A DNA stretch of 64,000 bases from an uncultured Hyphomicrobiales bacterium (GTDB lineage: Bacteria; Pseudomonadota; Alphaproteobacteria; Rhizobiales; Beijerinckiaceae). The DNA lies in the NCBI GenBank assembly GCA_903900975.1, contig CAIUPE010000054.1, positions 1 through 64,000 on the forward strand. Direction: 5' to 3'. The notes under the pieces are model-generated. The model saw only the letters and a list, made by a program, of their open reading frames with translations, was not told the DNA's origin and searched no databases. A program made the translations under genes and the position numbers. Every line of letters begins with the position of its first letter. Position 1 is the stretch's first letter. Shown piece after piece: positions 17,610 to 27,670 of the stretch.

Positions 17610-18107
17610 TCAGCCCAGTGCAGACTCGGGGCGATCAGCATAGGGGTCGGGAATATCAAGGCTTGCCAAAATGGCAATTTCTAGCGCTTCCATCCGATCG
17701 GCATCCGCTTCTTCGATATGGTCAAACCCTAGAAGATGCAAAAAACCATGGACGACGAGATGGGCGTAATGGTCGGCAAACGCTTTACCCTCGGCTTTGG
17801 CTTCGCGCTCCACCGTCTCATAGGCGATGATGATATCGCCCAAAAACGGCGCACGAGCGAGCTTTGGCGGCTCAACGGCTGGGAACGACAACACATTGGT
17901 CGGCTTGTCGATCCCGCGCCATTCCTGATTAACGCTTTTGACGTGCTCATCATCCGACAGCAAAATACCAAGCTCGGCACCATCCAGAAGGTTAACGCCC
18001 GCCATCTCGACAGCCGCCTCAAGCGCGCGCTCGGCAATCGCCTCAGCATCGATGAGCTGCTCCCAGAGCGCGCTGTCTTGTTCGATGTCGGGATAAATCG
18101 TGGTCAT
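17610..18107 (-). CDS. ybeY: Endoribonuclease YbeY (16S rRNA maturation)
   Basis: Zinc-dependent single-strand RNase needed for 16S rRNA 3'-end maturation and ribosome quality control. The metal-binding motif HLVVHGFLHLLGFDH (residues about 120-134) is intact, and NVLSFPAVEP and LGDIIIAYETVEREA precede it. The 165-residue length is normal. The start codon shares ATGA with the phoH stop, so the two are translationally coupled. The phoH-ybeY-corC-lnt arrangement is conserved across proteobacteria. Confidence 0.95.
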   Translation of the reverse strand: MTTIYPDIEQDSALWEQLIDAEAIAERALEAAVEMAGVNLLDGAELGILLSDDEHVKSVNQEWRGIDKPTNVLSFPAVEPPKLARAPFLGDIIIAYETVEREAKAEGKAFADHYAHLVVHGFLHLLGFDHIEEADADRMEALEIAILASLDIPDPYADRPESALG

Positions 18108-19156
18108 GGTTGAACGTTACCCAATCGTGTGCGGTCGTCTTTATCATAGGCCGAAACGATCCGGCGAACGAGATCGTGGCGCACCACATCGCCTTCGGCA
18201 AAGCGCACGCGCGTAATCCCCTCGACGCCTTCCAGAATACGGGCAGATTCAACCAGTCCGGATTTCTGCCCGGGCGGCAAATCAATCTGTGTTGGATCGC
18301 CGGTCACAATCATGCGCGAGCCTTCGCCCAAGCGGGTAAGCACCATTTTCATCTGCATGGATGTGGTGTTCTGCGCCTCATCCAGCAGAACCACGGCATT
18401 GGTGAGCGTACGACCACGCATAAAGGCCAATGGTGCAATTTCAATCATGCCGGTTTGCAGGCCACGCTCGACATGGCGCGCTTCCATGAAATCATACAGA
18501 GCGTCATAGATCGGGCGGAGATAGGGATCGACTTTCTCGCGCATATCGCCCGGCAAAAAGCCAAGCCGCTCGCCCGCTTCCACTGCGGGACGCGACAAAA
18601 TAAGCCGCTCGACCACGCCCTGCTCGATCAATTGCACGGCATGACCGACCGCAAGCCAGGTTTTACCCGTTCCCGCCGGACCCTCGGCAAAAACCAGCTC
18701 CTGCTCTTTGAGCGCTTTTAAATAGACATGCTGCGCGGCATTACGCGCTTTGATGCGCTTTTTGCGCGTGATGATCTCGTCAAAGGCCAGCCTGTCCGAT
18801 ACGCCCGTCGCAATAGCCGGAAACAGCGAACCCTGCATGGCCGCTTCTTCGATCGCGCCGTCAATGTCACCCTTGGCGATGATGAGCCCTTCAAGCACCC
18901 GCTCGTTTAACCGTTCAAGCACAAAGCGACCTTGTTCGGTCTGCTCGGGGCTACCCTTCAGGATCACCTGATTGCCATTGGCCACCGCCTGAATACCGAG
19001 GCGCCGCTCAATATGGGCGAGGTTTTGGTCAAAATGGCCAAAAATCTGGCCCGCCACGCGGTTATCGGCGAAAGATAATCGAAGATCAGCCGATTCAACC
19101 ATTCCCTGTTTACGGGGCGAATTCGGAAAACGGGTCGCACCATCGGTGGCTCTCAA
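18104..19156 (-). CDS. PhoH-like ATPase
   Basis: The 350-residue product has an N-terminal KH-like segment (about 20-110, RLGIQAVANGNQVILKG) and a PhoH P-loop ATPase domain: Walker A AEGPAGTGKTWLA near 155-167, RPAVEAGERLGFLPGDM, and Walker B VVLLDEAQNTTS. The family acts with YbeY in RNA metabolism; its precise activity is unsettled. The TTG at 19156 is chosen as start because CAGGAG lies six bases upstream and it begins 13 bases after miaB. An earlier TTG at 19207 would overlap miaB; ATG at 19102 is a shorter option. Confidence 0.92.
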   Translation of the reverse strand: MRATDGATRFPNSPRKQGMVESADLRLSFADNRVAGQIFGHFDQNLAHIERRLGIQAVANGNQVILKGSPEQTEQGRFVLERLNERVLEGLIIAKGDIDGAIEEAAMQGSLFPAIATGVSDRLAFDEIITRKKRIKARNAAQHVYLKALKEQELVFAEGPAGTGKTWLAVGHAVQLIEQGVVERLILSRPAVEAGERLGFLPGDMREKVDPYLRPIYDALYDFMEARHVERGLQTGMIEIAPLAFMRGRTLTNAVVLLDEAQNTTSMQMKMVLTRLGEGSRMIVTGDPTQIDLPPGQKSGLVESARILEGVEGITRVRFAEGDVVRHDLVRRIVSAYDKDDRTRLGNVQP

Positions 19157-19169
19157 GCGCTTCTCCTGT

Positions 19170-20540
19170 TCAAGCGACCGCGCGAGGGCGGTCGGACAAT
19201 TGTCCAATCAGACTGTTCGTTACGCTCTCAACAATATCAACCTGCACAATATGCCCGATTGAATCGGCACTTCCCTCAAAGGCTACCGCCAGAAGATGCG
19301 GCGATTTACCCGCAACCTGCCCCGGTTTGCGTCCAATCCGCTCGACCAGAACATCCAGCGTCTTTCCAACCATGGATTCTTGGAACGCGCGTTGCTGCTT
19401 GGTGACCAGAGCCTGTATCGCCTGAAGGCGCGAATCTTTCACCGATTCTGGCACCTGATCGGCCATATCGGCCGCTGGTGTGCCGGGGCGGGGGCTATAT
19501 TTGAACGTGTAGGCGCTCGAAAAGCCGATTTCTTCGACAAGCCGCATCGTGCCTGCAAAATCCTCATCCGTTTCACCGGGGAAGCCGATGATGAAGTCGG
19601 AGGAAAACGCCGTATCGGGCCGATACTGCTTCACTAGCGCTACAGCCGCTCTGAAATCCGTGACCGTATGGCGACGGTTCATTGCTTCTAAGATTTGGTC
19701 GGAACCCGATTGCACCGGCAGATGCAGATAGGGCATCAAAGCGGGATTATCCCGATGGGCCAGCGATAGAGTCTCATCCATATCGAGCGGATGGCTTGTC
19801 GTATACCGCAGCCGGGCAATGCCGGGCACTTTGGAAACGCGGTTAAGCAATTCCGAGAGGCTGACCGGCTCGCCCGCCTCATCGAGACCGTGAAACGCGT
19901 TCACATTTTGACCCAGAAGTGTCACTTCCCGCACGCCAGATAATGCCAAACGTTCAACTTCGGTAATGATTTCAGCAACCGAGCGGGAAAACTCCGCGCC
20001 GCGCGTGTAGGGAACGACGCAGAAGGTGCAAAATTTATCGCACCCCTCCTGCACCGTCACAAAGGCCGAAACACCGCGCGAACGGATGGTTTTAGGCGTT
20101 GGCGCTGGCAAAGAGACAAATTTATCTTCTGCCGGGAACTCGGTTTCAACCACGGGCTTTTTCAACGCCTGTCGGAGAAGCGATGGCAAATTCTGATAAT
20201 TTTGCGGACCAACCACCAGATCAACCGCCGGAGCGCGGCGCAAAATCTCCGCGCCCTCCGCTTGCGCCACACAGCCCGCGACCACAACGCGCGTCTCAAG
20301 ACCGCGTCCCGTGCGATCCTGCTTCATCTCGCGGATGCGGCCGAGCTCGGAATACACCTTCTCGGCGGCTTTTTCGCGGATATGGCAGGTGTTGAGTACG
20401 ACGAGATCGGCGTCTTCGATCACGTCCGTTGCGGCATAGCCTTCGCCTTCCAAAATGTCTGCCATGCGCTCGGCATCATAGACATTCATCTGGCAACCAT
20501 AGGATTTTACGAAAACACGTTTTGCCGCAATGATGGTCAT
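19170..20540 (-). CDS. miaB: tRNA-2-methylthio-N6-dimethylallyladenosine synthase
   Basis: Radical-SAM methylthiotransferase acting on i6A37 of tRNAs. The 456-residue protein has the N-terminal UPF0004 domain with three cysteines ([21 protein letters not shown]), the radical SAM CxxxCxxC ([16 protein letters not shown], about 160-175), LGQNVNAF, and a C-terminal TRAM domain ([20 protein letters not shown] onward). It runs in series with plsC upstream and phoH downstream on the minus strand. Confidence 0.96.
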   Translation of the reverse strand: MTIIAAKRVFVKSYGCQMNVYDAERMADILEGEGYAATDVIEDADLVVLNTCHIREKAAEKVYSELGRIREMKQDRTGRGLETRVVVAGCVAQAEGAEILRRAPAVDLVVGPQNYQNLPSLLRQALKKPVVETEFPAEDKFVSLPAPTPKTIRSRGVSAFVTVQEGCDKFCTFCVVPYTRGAEFSRSVAEIITEVERLALSGVREVTLLGQNVNAFHGLDEAGEPVSLSELLNRVSKVPGIARLRYTTSHPLDMDETLSLAHRDNPALMPYLHLPVQSGSDQILEAMNRRHTVTDFRAAVALVKQYRPDTAFSSDFIIGFPGETDEDFAGTMRLVEEIGFSSAYTFKYSPRPGTPAADMADQVPESVKDSRLQAIQALVTKQQRAFQESMVGKTLDVLVERIGRKPGQVAGKSPHLLAVAFEGSADSIGHIVQVDIVESVTNSLIGQLSDRPRAVA

Positions 20541-20658
20541 TCGTCTCGCCAGAGGTCGGGCGTTAAAACCAAAGAATCAGGCCGACCGTTCAATTTAGGC
20601 GTAGTATAAGCGGTTAAAGCGTCATAAGAGAACAAAAATTCGTGGGTAAGCCACATAT

Positions 20659-21459
20659 TCATGCAGAAACCCGCCCGCGCATGACATAGGCCGCCCGCAA
20701 CCTGATCGCCTGCTCGGCAGCGCGCGTGGCTGATTTGCGATCACGCGCGACCTCGCCCGTCAGCGGATCGCAGAAGGAAATGGTAACTTCAATGGGGCCT
20801 CCAAGCAGAATGCCCTTAAAATGCGGCACCAATTCCATATCGCCATACCAGGCGATGCAAGGCCGCTCGGAGCGATGAATTGGTAGGCCCGTGCGGCGGG
20901 TATAGGTGATCGCCACCGGCTGAATGCGTGATTGCGCGCCACCCAGCAAATCGCCTGCTGCACCCACAAGCGAGGAGCGGAAGGACAAAACACGATGGCC
21001 GTCGCTGGTGGTGCCTTCGGCAAACAGCACCATCGCGTCGCCATCCTTCAACCGCTTGGAAACGGCATGATGCGCATCACGCGTCGCCATGCGGCGCGAG
21101 CGGTCCACAAACACCGAGCGCTGCAACCGTGCAAAAAGACCAAAAATCGGCCAGGTCCCGACTTCGGATTTGGCAATAAACGAAACCGGCATCACGCTAC
21201 TAAGCGCCACGATGTCAAGCCAAGAGGAATGATTGGATAAAAGCAGCAAGGGACGGCCCAAAGCCGGATCACCCTTCACCGTGACCTTGAGGCGCAAAAG
21301 CGCACACACCACGCGGTGGTAGAAAACGGGCAAATATCGGGCAAATCGCAGATCGGCTTTAATCGCCAGCCATTGCACCGGAATCAGCACAAGCGTGAAG
21401 GGCGTCACAAGGCCCAAAAATATGGTAATTCGGAAGCGCGCCAGCATGTTCAGGCCCAT
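20659..21459 (-). CDS. plsC: 1-acyl-sn-glycerol-3-phosphate acyltransferase
   Basis: Converts lysophosphatidate to phosphatidate at the inner membrane. The catalytic HX4D motif is NHSSWLD (about residues 76-82), followed by FVDRSRR and FAEGTTSDGHRVLSFRSSL. One or two hydrophobic segments lie at residues 8-28. The ATG at 21459 has AAGGG upstream; an internal ATG four codons later is the alternative. The 266-residue length suits the alphaproteobacterial PlsC group. From memory, rhizobial relatives have a fur/mur gene between rimI and plsC; here only about 70 non-coding bases are present. Confidence 0.92.
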   Translation of the reverse strand: MGLNMLARFRITIFLGLVTPFTLVLIPVQWLAIKADLRFARYLPVFYHRVVCALLRLKVTVKGDPALGRPLLLLSNHSSWLDIVALSSVMPVSFIAKSEVGTWPIFGLFARLQRSVFVDRSRRMATRDAHHAVSKRLKDGDAMVLFAEGTTSDGHRVLSFRSSLVGAAGDLLGGAQSRIQPVAITYTRRTGLPIHRSERPCIAWYGDMELVPHFKGILLGGPIEVTISFCDPLTGEVARDRKSATRAAEQAIRLRAAYVMRGRVSA

Positions 21460-21529
21460 TTTCCCTTGATCACGAAGGCTGAACTTTTCCTGATCTCTAT
21501 GACAAAGCGACGACAGTTTAGGGAGCCGG

Positions 21530-22024
21530 TCACAGGTTTTCGAGCCCGAGCTTCATAATAAGCGCGTTGGCAACGCCGCCATCGGGCTTGCGATAATAGC
21601 CCTTGCGCAGGCCAGCCGTTATAAAGCCCGTCTTTTCATAAAGTTTCAACGCCGCGTGATTGTCCTCTTCCACCTCAAGATAAAGCGTTTTGACGCCAGA
21701 AGCAGCCAACCGCGCGATATGCGCGTCCATTAAACGCTGCCCGATACGGTTACCTCGGTTTTTCCGGCGAACGGCGATGGTTAGGATTTCCGCCTCATCC
21801 GCGGCCATCCGGCTCATCACAAAACCGAACAACACATCCGTTTTGCGGCTATCGCTGGCGATGTCGGTGATGACCGCGCGGTCCGCCAACAGGCTCTCAA
21901 ATTCGCTTTGGCTCCATGAGCCTGCAAAACCGCCTTCTGCATGAATCTCGGCAAGTGCGGAGGCATTCGTTGTTCGCGCGGGCCTGAGCACTGCTTTTGG
22001 CTTTGAGAAAAACGGCAGTCGCAT
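21530..22024 (-). CDS. rimI: Ribosomal-protein-alanine N-acetyltransferase RimI-like (GNAT)
   Basis: A GNAT acetyltransferase of the RimI type. The 164-residue product contains the acetyl-CoA loop RKNRGNRIGQRLM (about 95-107) and the LYLEVEEDNHAALKLYEKTGF segment (about 122-142), followed by KGYYRKPDGG. RimI acetylates the N-terminus of S18 in enterobacteria; the substrate here is not demonstrated. The ATG at 22024 is ten bases after the tsaB stop with AGGAT upstream; longer frames overlap tsaB. The tsaB-rimI pairing is widespread. Confidence 0.9.
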   Translation of the reverse strand: MRLPFFSKPKAVLRPARTTNASALAEIHAEGGFAGSWSQSEFESLLADRAVITDIASDSRKTDVLFGFVMSRMAADEAEILTIAVRRKNRGNRIGQRLMDAHIARLAASGVKTLYLEVEEDNHAALKLYEKTGFITAGLRKGYYRKPDGGVANALIMKLGLENL

Positions 22025-22034
22025 CGAACCCATC

Positions 22035-22718
22035 CTAAGCCAGCGCGATACGGCCATTGGTTTGCGGGGTTGCATCCGGCGGACGAAGATAGAGCGGCGA
22101 GGGCGGCGCTTGTTCCGGCGTTGCAATCAAGCCCAACCGGGCGATCCAGGCGATATCAGGACCTGCTAGATCCGGTTCCACATCCGGATGGTGCCCTTGT
22201 TCGCGCATCGCCGCGACAAGCAAGGACGCGGCAGAACCGACAATGCGCACCTTTGCCGAGCCAATGGCAGCGACAACATCCACAATCGGCGTGATTTGTG
22301 GCGGCAGCACAAGTTTGCCGTCGTTCCGGATCATCTGCATATAGACATGCTCATGCCGCGCATCGATGACGCTGGCGATGTGATCGACACTCTCAATGCC
22401 CAAATAAGGTGCGGCAAAGGCTGAAAGTGTATTGACGCCGATCACGGGGATTTCCGTCGCAAGCCCAATCGCTCGACCCGCAGCAAGCGCCACGCGTAAA
22501 CCCGTAAAACTGCCCGGCCCCACCGAGACGGCGACGCGATCGAGCGTATCAAATCCACCCTCAACCTGGTTGATCACACGCTCGATTAGCGGCATCAGCG
22601 CTTCGGCATGGCCACGCACCATCTCGATGCTCTCGAGCGCAATCGCCGTATCCGTATCGCTGTCAAAAACGCATGCCGAACAAAGGCCTAACGCCGTATC
22701 GATCGCCAAAATTCGCAC
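22035..22718 (-). CDS. tsaB: tRNA threonylcarbamoyladenosine biosynthesis protein TsaB
   Basis: Non-catalytic partner of TsaD in t6A37 formation on tRNAs reading ANN codons. The actin-like N-terminal lobe is clear: MRILAIDTALGLCSACVF, then GHAEALMPLI, VAVSVGPGSFTGLRVALAAGRA and VIGVNTLSAFA. The C-terminal half is variable, as usual. The product has 227 residues with an ATG at 22718. It precedes rimI and follows nfu on the minus strand. Confidence 0.94.
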   Translation of the reverse strand: MRILAIDTALGLCSACVFDSDTDTAIALESIEMVRGHAEALMPLIERVINQVEGGFDTLDRVAVSVGPGSFTGLRVALAAGRAIGLATEIPVIGVNTLSAFAAPYLGIESVDHIASVIDARHEHVYMQMIRNDGKLVLPPQITPIVDVVAAIGSAKVRIVGSAASLLVAAMREQGHHPDVEPDLAGPDIAWIARLGLIATPEQAPPSPLYLRPPDATPQTNGRIALA

Positions 22719-22750
22719 GGTGCCGCTACCCCTTCGCCGATCAGTGTCGA

Positions 22751-23317
22751 TTAAATTGCTTGCACTTCCCGCACATCCGGCAAGAAGTGACGCAACAAAT
22801 TCTGCACGCCGTTTTTAAGCGTTGCGGTGGAAGACGGGCAACCCGAGCAAGAGCCCTTCATCGCTAGATAGACAATACCGTCTTTAAAACCACGAAACAC
22901 GATATCGCCCCCATCGCCCGCCACCGCCGGACGAATGCGGGTTTCAAGCAATTCCTTGATGGTTTCAACCGTTGGCGCGTCTGATGGTTCAAAAAACTCA
23001 TCTTCCCGCTGATCGGCATGTTGTTCGGGCGTCTGATCGAGCAAGAGCGGATCACCGCTCAAAAAATGCTCCATGATCGCGCCCAAAAGAGCAGGCTTTA
23101 AATGTTGCCATTCACCTTCGGATTTTGTGACGGACACAAAATCCTGACCATAGAAAACACCGGTAACACCCGGCACGGCAAACAAGCGTTTGGCGAGCGG
23201 CGAGCGCTCGGCGGTGTGGGCATCGCGAATTTCAAGCGTGCCGCTGTTCATCAGCTCCCGGCCGGGGAGAAACTTCAGCGTAGCAGGATTAGGCGTTGTT
23301 TCAGTCTGGATAAACAT
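22751..23317 (-). CDS. NifU/Nfu-type iron-sulfur cluster scaffold or carrier
   Basis: The 188-residue protein has an N-terminal Nfu domain (MFIQTETTPNPATLKFLPG, ending near residue 90) and a C-terminal NifU-like thioredoxin-fold domain with the cluster-ligating CxxC in MKGSCSGCPSSTATLKNGV (about 150-168). A short acidic linker joins them. Such two-domain Nfu proteins deliver Fe-S clusters to target enzymes; MiaB in this window is an Fe-S enzyme. It follows trpS with a 106-base gap that contains a small GC-rich hairpin but no gene. Confidence 0.93.
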   Translation of the reverse strand: MFIQTETTPNPATLKFLPGRELMNSGTLEIRDAHTAERSPLAKRLFAVPGVTGVFYGQDFVSVTKSEGEWQHLKPALLGAIMEHFLSGDPLLLDQTPEQHADQREDEFFEPSDAPTVETIKELLETRIRPAVAGDGGDIVFRGFKDGIVYLAMKGSCSGCPSSTATLKNGVQNLLRHFLPDVREVQAI

Positions 23318-23423
23318 GTTGCCCTCGCAGCCGGTTCAAGGCCGGCGGATGGTTTCGGATCATGTATATATAACACCGCGCCGCTCGTTCTGCCACCAGC
23401 GGTGCATGGTTCTTCGTTAAAGC

Positions 23424-24461
23424 CTAGCGCCGGATAAAGCCTAAAACATCCTTCACCGAATTCATCGTCCGGCGGGCCAAAACGCTGGCGCGTTCCGAGC
23501 CGTCCGCCAGAACGCTATCAATATAGGAATGATCCGCCACCAGCCGTTTCATCTCGCCGCCAATCGGGCCGAGTTTGGCAACTGAGAGATCGACCAAAGC
23601 CGATTTGAAGGTCGAGAATTGCGCGCTGCCAAATTCCGCCAACACCGCAGCTTTGGTCGTCTCGGACAATGCGGCATAAATGCCCACGAGATTATCGGCC
23701 TCTGGACGGGTCTCAAGGCCCTTTTCCTCGGATGGCAATGGTTCCGGATCGGTCTTCGCCTTGCGGACTTTGGTCGCAATCGCATCAGCATCATCGGTAA
23801 GGTTGATGCGCGAATAATCGGACGGGTCGGATTTCGACATTTTCTTGTTGCCGTCGCGCAGGCTCATCACGCGGGTGGCGGGGCCTTGGATCAACGGTTC
23901 TGGCGAGGGGAAAAATTCTTCGCCAAAGCCATGCGAGGCAATGGAATCGGCAAAATCATTGTTGAATTTCTGCGCAATGTCGCGCGCCAGCTCCAGATGC
24001 TGCTTCTGGTCTTCGCCGACGGGGACATGGGTTGCGCGGTAAACGAGAATGTCAGCCGCCATCAAGGTTGGATAGGCATAAAGCCCGACCGACACGTTTT
24101 CGCGGTCTTTACCGGCCTTTTCCTTGAACTGCGTCATGCGGTTCAACCACCCAAGCCGCGCCGTGCAGTTGAGCACCCAAGCCAATTCGGCATGCTCTGG
24201 CACTTGGCTCTGGTTGAAAATAATATGCTTTTTCGGGTCAATGCCGCTGGCGATAAACGCCGCCGTCACTTCGCGGATATTGTTGGTGAGCGTTAAAGGC
24301 TCTTGCGGCACCGTGATGGCGTGCAAATCGACCACGCAATAGATACAATCATGGCTCTCCTGCAGCGTCACAAATTTTGTGATCGCGCCGAGATAATTGC
24401 CCAGATGCAGATTACCCGTTGGCTGAACGCCCGAAAACACCAATTCCTTGAAAGCAGCCAT
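23424..24461 (-). CDS. trpS: Tryptophanyl-tRNA synthetase
   Basis: Class I aminoacyl-tRNA synthetase charging tRNA-Trp. The HIGH-type motif is [12 protein letters not shown] near residues 15-26, and the KMSKS loop is [16 protein letters not shown] near 205-220. [19 protein letters not shown] and [17 protein letters not shown] lie between. The 345-residue length is typical. The ATG at 24461 follows a 77-base spacer after hslU. Confidence 0.96.
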   Translation of the reverse strand: MAAFKELVFSGVQPTGNLHLGNYLGAITKFVTLQESHDCIYCVVDLHAITVPQEPLTLTNNIREVTAAFIASGIDPKKHIIFNQSQVPEHAELAWVLNCTARLGWLNRMTQFKEKAGKDRENVSVGLYAYPTLMAADILVYRATHVPVGEDQKQHLELARDIAQKFNNDFADSIASHGFGEEFFPSPEPLIQGPATRVMSLRDGNKKMSKSDPSDYSRINLTDDADAIATKVRKAKTDPEPLPSEEKGLETRPEADNLVGIYAALSETTKAAVLAEFGSAQFSTFKSALVDLSVAKLGPIGGEMKRLVADHSYIDSVLADGSERASVLARRTMNSVKDVLGFIRR

Positions 24462-24538
24462 CGTCTTAAAGCCCCGTTTCCGTTGCGCGGCTTATGACAA
24501 CCTGCAGGGACAAGCGCAAGAGGCCGCTTATCCCGCTG

Positions 24539-25846
24539 TCAGAGAATAAAGCGGCCAAGGTCCGCATTTTTGGCCAAATCGCCGACGGCTTTCTCCACGT
24601 AAGTCCCATCAATCGTCACCGTTTCGCCAGAACGATCCGAGGCCGTAAAGGAGATTTCGTCCAAAATCCGCTCGATTACTGTTTGCAAACGCCTCGCGCC
24701 GATGTTTTCGACATTGGAATTTACCTGAACTGCAATCTTGGCAATCGCGTCGATGGAATCGGGCGTGAAGACGAGATCAACGCCCTCAGTTGCCATCAAA
24801 GCGATGGATTGCTTGACGAGGCTGGCCTCGGTTTCGGTAAGGATGCGCCGGAAATCATCCTCTTTCAGCGATAACAGCTCGACGCGGATTGGTAGTCTGC
24901 CCTGCAATTCAGGTAATAGATCCGAGGGTTTCGATACGTGAAACGCGCCTGAGGCGATAAACAGAATATGATCGGTCTTGACCGAGCCGTGTTTGGTTGA
25001 AACGGTCGTGCCTTCAATCAAAGGTAGCAAATCGCGCTGCACGCCTTCCCGCGAAACATCCGCACCACCGCGGCTTTCTCGCGCGCAGATTTTGTCGATT
25101 TCGTCCAAAAACACGATGCCATTGTTTTCGACCTCGTGGATGGCTTCCGCAATGATCTGCTCTTGATCAAACAGCTTGTCGCTTTCCTCGGCCACCAGCG
25201 GGGTATGGGCTTCTTCCACCGTCACACGACGCGCTTTGGTCTGGCGACCCAATTTGCCGAAAATATCGTTCAGCGATACCGCGCCCATCTGCGTGCCCGG
25301 CATGCCAGGAATATCGAACATCGGTAGACCACCGCCTGAAGAGGTCGAGATTTCAATCTCGATTTCTTTTTTGGCGAGTTCGCCCGCCCGCAGCCGTTTG
25401 CGGAAACTTTCCCGCGTAGCGGGGCTGGCGGTCTGGCCAACCAAAGCATCGAGCACGCGCTCTTCCGCCGCCAGTTCAGCCCGCGCCTGCACGCTTTTGC
25501 GCTTAGCGTCCTTGACCAGAGAAATGCCGATTTCGAGCAAATCTCGGATGATTTGTTCCACATCGCGGCCAACATAGCCAACTTCGGTAAATTTTGTGGC
25601 TTCGATTTTGAGGAAGGGAGCACCGGCGAGTTTTGCGAGCCGACGGGCGATTTCGGTTTTGCCGCAACCGGTTGGCCCGATCATCAGGATGTTTTTCGGC
25701 AACACTTCTTCGCGCATCGCGCCTTCAAGCTTCAGCCTGCGCCAACGGTTGCGCAGCGCAATGGCTACCGCCCGTTTGGCGTCTTTCTGGCCGACAATGA
25801 AACGATCCAGTTCGGAAACAATTTCGCGGGGCGAAAAATTGGTCAT
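24539..25846 (-). CDS. hslU: ATP-dependent protease ATPase subunit HslU
   Basis: AAA+ unfoldase ring that feeds substrates to HslV. The Walker A motif is [17 protein letters not shown] (about 52-68), Walker B is [12 protein letters not shown], with the I domain between (about 110-240) and the sensor region [13 protein letters not shown]. The C-terminus DLGRFIL is the conserved tail that docks on HslV. The ATG at 25846 gives the usual 435 residues; a TTG at 25855 overlapping the hslV stop is less likely. hslV and hslU are adjacent and probably co-transcribed. Confidence 0.96.
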   Translation of the reverse strand: MTNFSPREIVSELDRFIVGQKDAKRAVAIALRNRWRRLKLEGAMREEVLPKNILMIGPTGCGKTEIARRLAKLAGAPFLKIEATKFTEVGYVGRDVEQIIRDLLEIGISLVKDAKRKSVQARAELAAEERVLDALVGQTASPATRESFRKRLRAGELAKKEIEIEISTSSGGGLPMFDIPGMPGTQMGAVSLNDIFGKLGRQTKARRVTVEEAHTPLVAEESDKLFDQEQIIAEAIHEVENNGIVFLDEIDKICARESRGGADVSREGVQRDLLPLIEGTTVSTKHGSVKTDHILFIASGAFHVSKPSDLLPELQGRLPIRVELLSLKEDDFRRILTETEASLVKQSIALMATEGVDLVFTPDSIDAIAKIAVQVNSNVENIGARRLQTVIERILDEISFTASDRSGETVTIDGTYVEKAVGDLAKNADLGRFIL

Positions 25847-25851
25847 GGGGC

Positions 25852-26409
25852 TCAACCTGCAATCTCTAGCGATTCAATGGTCAGCGAATGATTGGTGTAA
25901 ACGCAAATATCAGCGGCAATGCCAAGGCTTTTGCGCACAATGGCTTCAGCATCAAGATCGCTGTCTTCCAAGGCACGGGCGGCGGCGAGCGCGTAATTGC
26001 CGCCCGAACCAATACCCATAATACCGCTTTCGGGCTCCAGCACATCGCCGGTGCCGGACAAGATTAAGCCGACATTTTTATCCGCCACCAGCATCATGGC
26101 TTCTAACCGGCGCAAATAGCGGTCGGTGCGCCAGTCTTTAGCGAGCTCAACGCAAGCGCGCATTAATTGGCCGGGATATTGTTCGAGTTTCGACTCGAGC
26201 CGCTCAAACAACGTAAACGCATCGGCAGTCGCACCCGCAAAGCCAGAAATAACCTCGCCTTTGCCTAAACGGCGCACTTTGCGCGCATTGCCCTTCATCA
26301 CGGTTGGCCCGAGGCTCACCTGCCCATCACCGCCAATGACGACGCGATCGCCTTTGCGAACCATCAAAATCGTCGTGGCCCGCCACTTTTTATCGCCCTC
26401 TTCCATCAT
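25852..26409 (-). CDS. hslV: ATP-dependent protease proteolytic subunit HslV
   Basis: Threonine protease of the HslUV complex. The N-terminal propeptide [11 protein letters not shown] ends at the nucleophile in [23 protein letters not shown], and [28 protein letters not shown]-like [19 protein letters not shown] and [14 protein letters not shown] follow. ATG at 26409 or the next codon gives 184-185 residues, matching the family; the longer GTG start at 26436 has a badly spaced ribosome-binding site. It is divergent from hisB; the 26410-26583 spacer must hold promoters for both, but none is convincing by eye. Confidence 0.95.
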   Translation of the reverse strand: MMEEGDKKWRATTILMVRKGDRVVIGGDGQVSLGPTVMKGNARKVRRLGKGEVISGFAGATADAFTLFERLESKLEQYPGQLMRACVELAKDWRTDRYLRRLEAMMLVADKNVGLILSGTGDVLEPESGIMGIGSGGNYALAAARALEDSDLDAEAIVRKSLGIAADICVYTNHSLTIESLEIAG

Positions 26410-26583
26410 CACCCAACGCTCCCGTTCCAATCCCACCCTCGCATCTAGCTTAAACCTTGCCTAACGGCAAAGCCTGTTCGCTGAAATGCGATCCTCCTAT
26501 TCGTAGAACACAGGTGGCGTCCGCGCGTTCAAATTGCTAGAGACACGGGGAATGGTTCCAACCCAGTGGTGGAGTGACGAAAA

Positions 26584-27171
26584 ATGAGGTCTGCGGCAAT
26601 CCAGCGGAAGACGGGCGAAACCGATATCGCCGTCAGCATCGCGCTTGATGGAACAGGTGTTGCAAAAGTTGCAAGCGGCGTTGGTTTCTTGGACCATATG
26701 CTGACGCTTTTGGCCCGGCACGCTTTGTTTGACATCACAGTTGCCTGCACCGGCGATCTTTATGTCGATCAACACCACTCGGTGGAAGATATCGGCATCG
26801 CACTTGGCCAGGCCTTCAAACAAGCGCTCGGCGATAAAAAGGGCATTACGCGCTATGCCCATTCCTATCTGCCAATGGATGAAACGCTGAGCCGCGTTGC
26901 CGTTGACGTTTCGGGGCGGCCGTTTTTGATCTTCAAAACCGACTTACCGCGCGAAAAAATCGGTGAATTCGATACCGAATTGGTGCGCGAATGGTTTCAA
27001 GCCTTTGCGATCAATGCGGGCATCACGCTGCATGTCGAAACGCTGTATGGCGAGAATGCCCATCACATCGCCGAAAGCTGCTATAAGGGCTTAGCCCGCG
27101 CGCTCAGAGCTGCGGTTTCGATCGATCCACGGGAAGAAGGCCGCGTACCTTCCACCAAGGGTACTCTGTAA
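26584..27171 (+). CDS. hisB: Imidazoleglycerol-phosphate dehydratase
   Basis: Step seven of histidine synthesis, forming imidazole-acetol phosphate. Metal-binding signatures are present: [19 protein letters not shown] (about 35-53), [16 protein letters not shown] (about 60-75) and [19 protein letters not shown] (about 160-178). The ending VPSTKGTL is the conserved C-terminus. The 195-residue enzyme is monofunctional, without the phosphatase domain of enterobacterial HisB. GGAG lies ten bases before the ATG. It leads the hisB-DUF2628-hisH-hisA-hisF-hisE-coaA operon. Confidence 0.96.
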   Translation: MRSAAIQRKTGETDIAVSIALDGTGVAKVASGVGFLDHMLTLLARHALFDITVACTGDLYVDQHHSVEDIGIALGQAFKQALGDKKGITRYAHSYLPMDETLSRVAVDVSGRPFLIFKTDLPREKIGEFDTELVREWFQAFAINAGITLHVETLYGENAHHIAESCYKGLARALRAAVSIDPREEGRVPSTKGTL

Positions 27172-27193
27172 GCGTTAGAATCAGGACGCGATA

Positions 27194-27670
27194 ATGGCGC
27201 TCTTTTCTGTCTATCTCCCCCATGCACAAACCGGCGCTCGGCCTGATCGGCTCGAACGCGCCCGTTTTGTGCGTGACGGGTTTTCATGGCCCGCGTTTTT
27301 TGTGCCCGTGATCTGGCTTCTGGTGCATCGGGTCTGGCGCTGGCTGTTGGTGATCCTCGCCTTTGATGTCGCGTTGATGGTTCTGGGTAGCCGTCTTGGA
27401 TTGCCGCCCGCAACACTGACGCTGGCTGGTCTGCTCGAAATGGTATTTGTCGGCCTTGAAGCACGCCATTGGTACGGCTTAGCGCTGGAGCGTCGCGGCT
27501 TTGAGCTCGCCGATGTCGTGCAAGCCGACACGCTCGAGGATGCCGAATACCGGTTTTTTGACCGCTTCACTGCAGAGCAGCCTGCACCAACCCCTACCGT
27601 GATGTCGCGGCCCACTTCGCGCAGCTATGGCGTGATCGGGCTGTTTCCCGAACAAGGCGCCCGGTTATGA
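27194..27670 (+). CDS. DUF2628 family membrane protein
   Basis: The 158-residue protein has a short cytosolic start ([14 protein letters not shown]), then [24 protein letters not shown], typical of DUF2628, and three hydrophobic segments (about 32-45, 48-65, 72-90). The soluble tail contains [25 protein letters not shown]. The family has no established biochemical function. Its place between hisB and hisH is conserved in Hyphomicrobiales, so it is co-transcribed with histidine genes without necessarily being part of the pathway. Its stop overlaps the hisH start (ATGA). Confidence 0.85.
   Translation: MALFSVYLPHAQTGARPDRLERARFVRDGFSWPAFFVPVIWLLVHRVWRWLLVILAFDVALMVLGSRLGLPPATLTLAGLLEMVFVGLEARHWYGLALERRGFELADVVQADTLEDAEYRFFDRFTAEQPAPTPTVMSRPTSRSYGVIGLFPEQGARL

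Noticed and set aside
23330-23346. GCCGG/CCGGC hairpin ahead of nfu as a regulatory element
   Set aside because: Five-base GC stem without a T run; expected by chance in this composition.
24935-24955. GTTTCGATACGTGAAAC-like sequence in hslU as a parS site
   Set aside because: The two halves are separated by extra bases, which breaks the fixed 14-16-base parS geometry.
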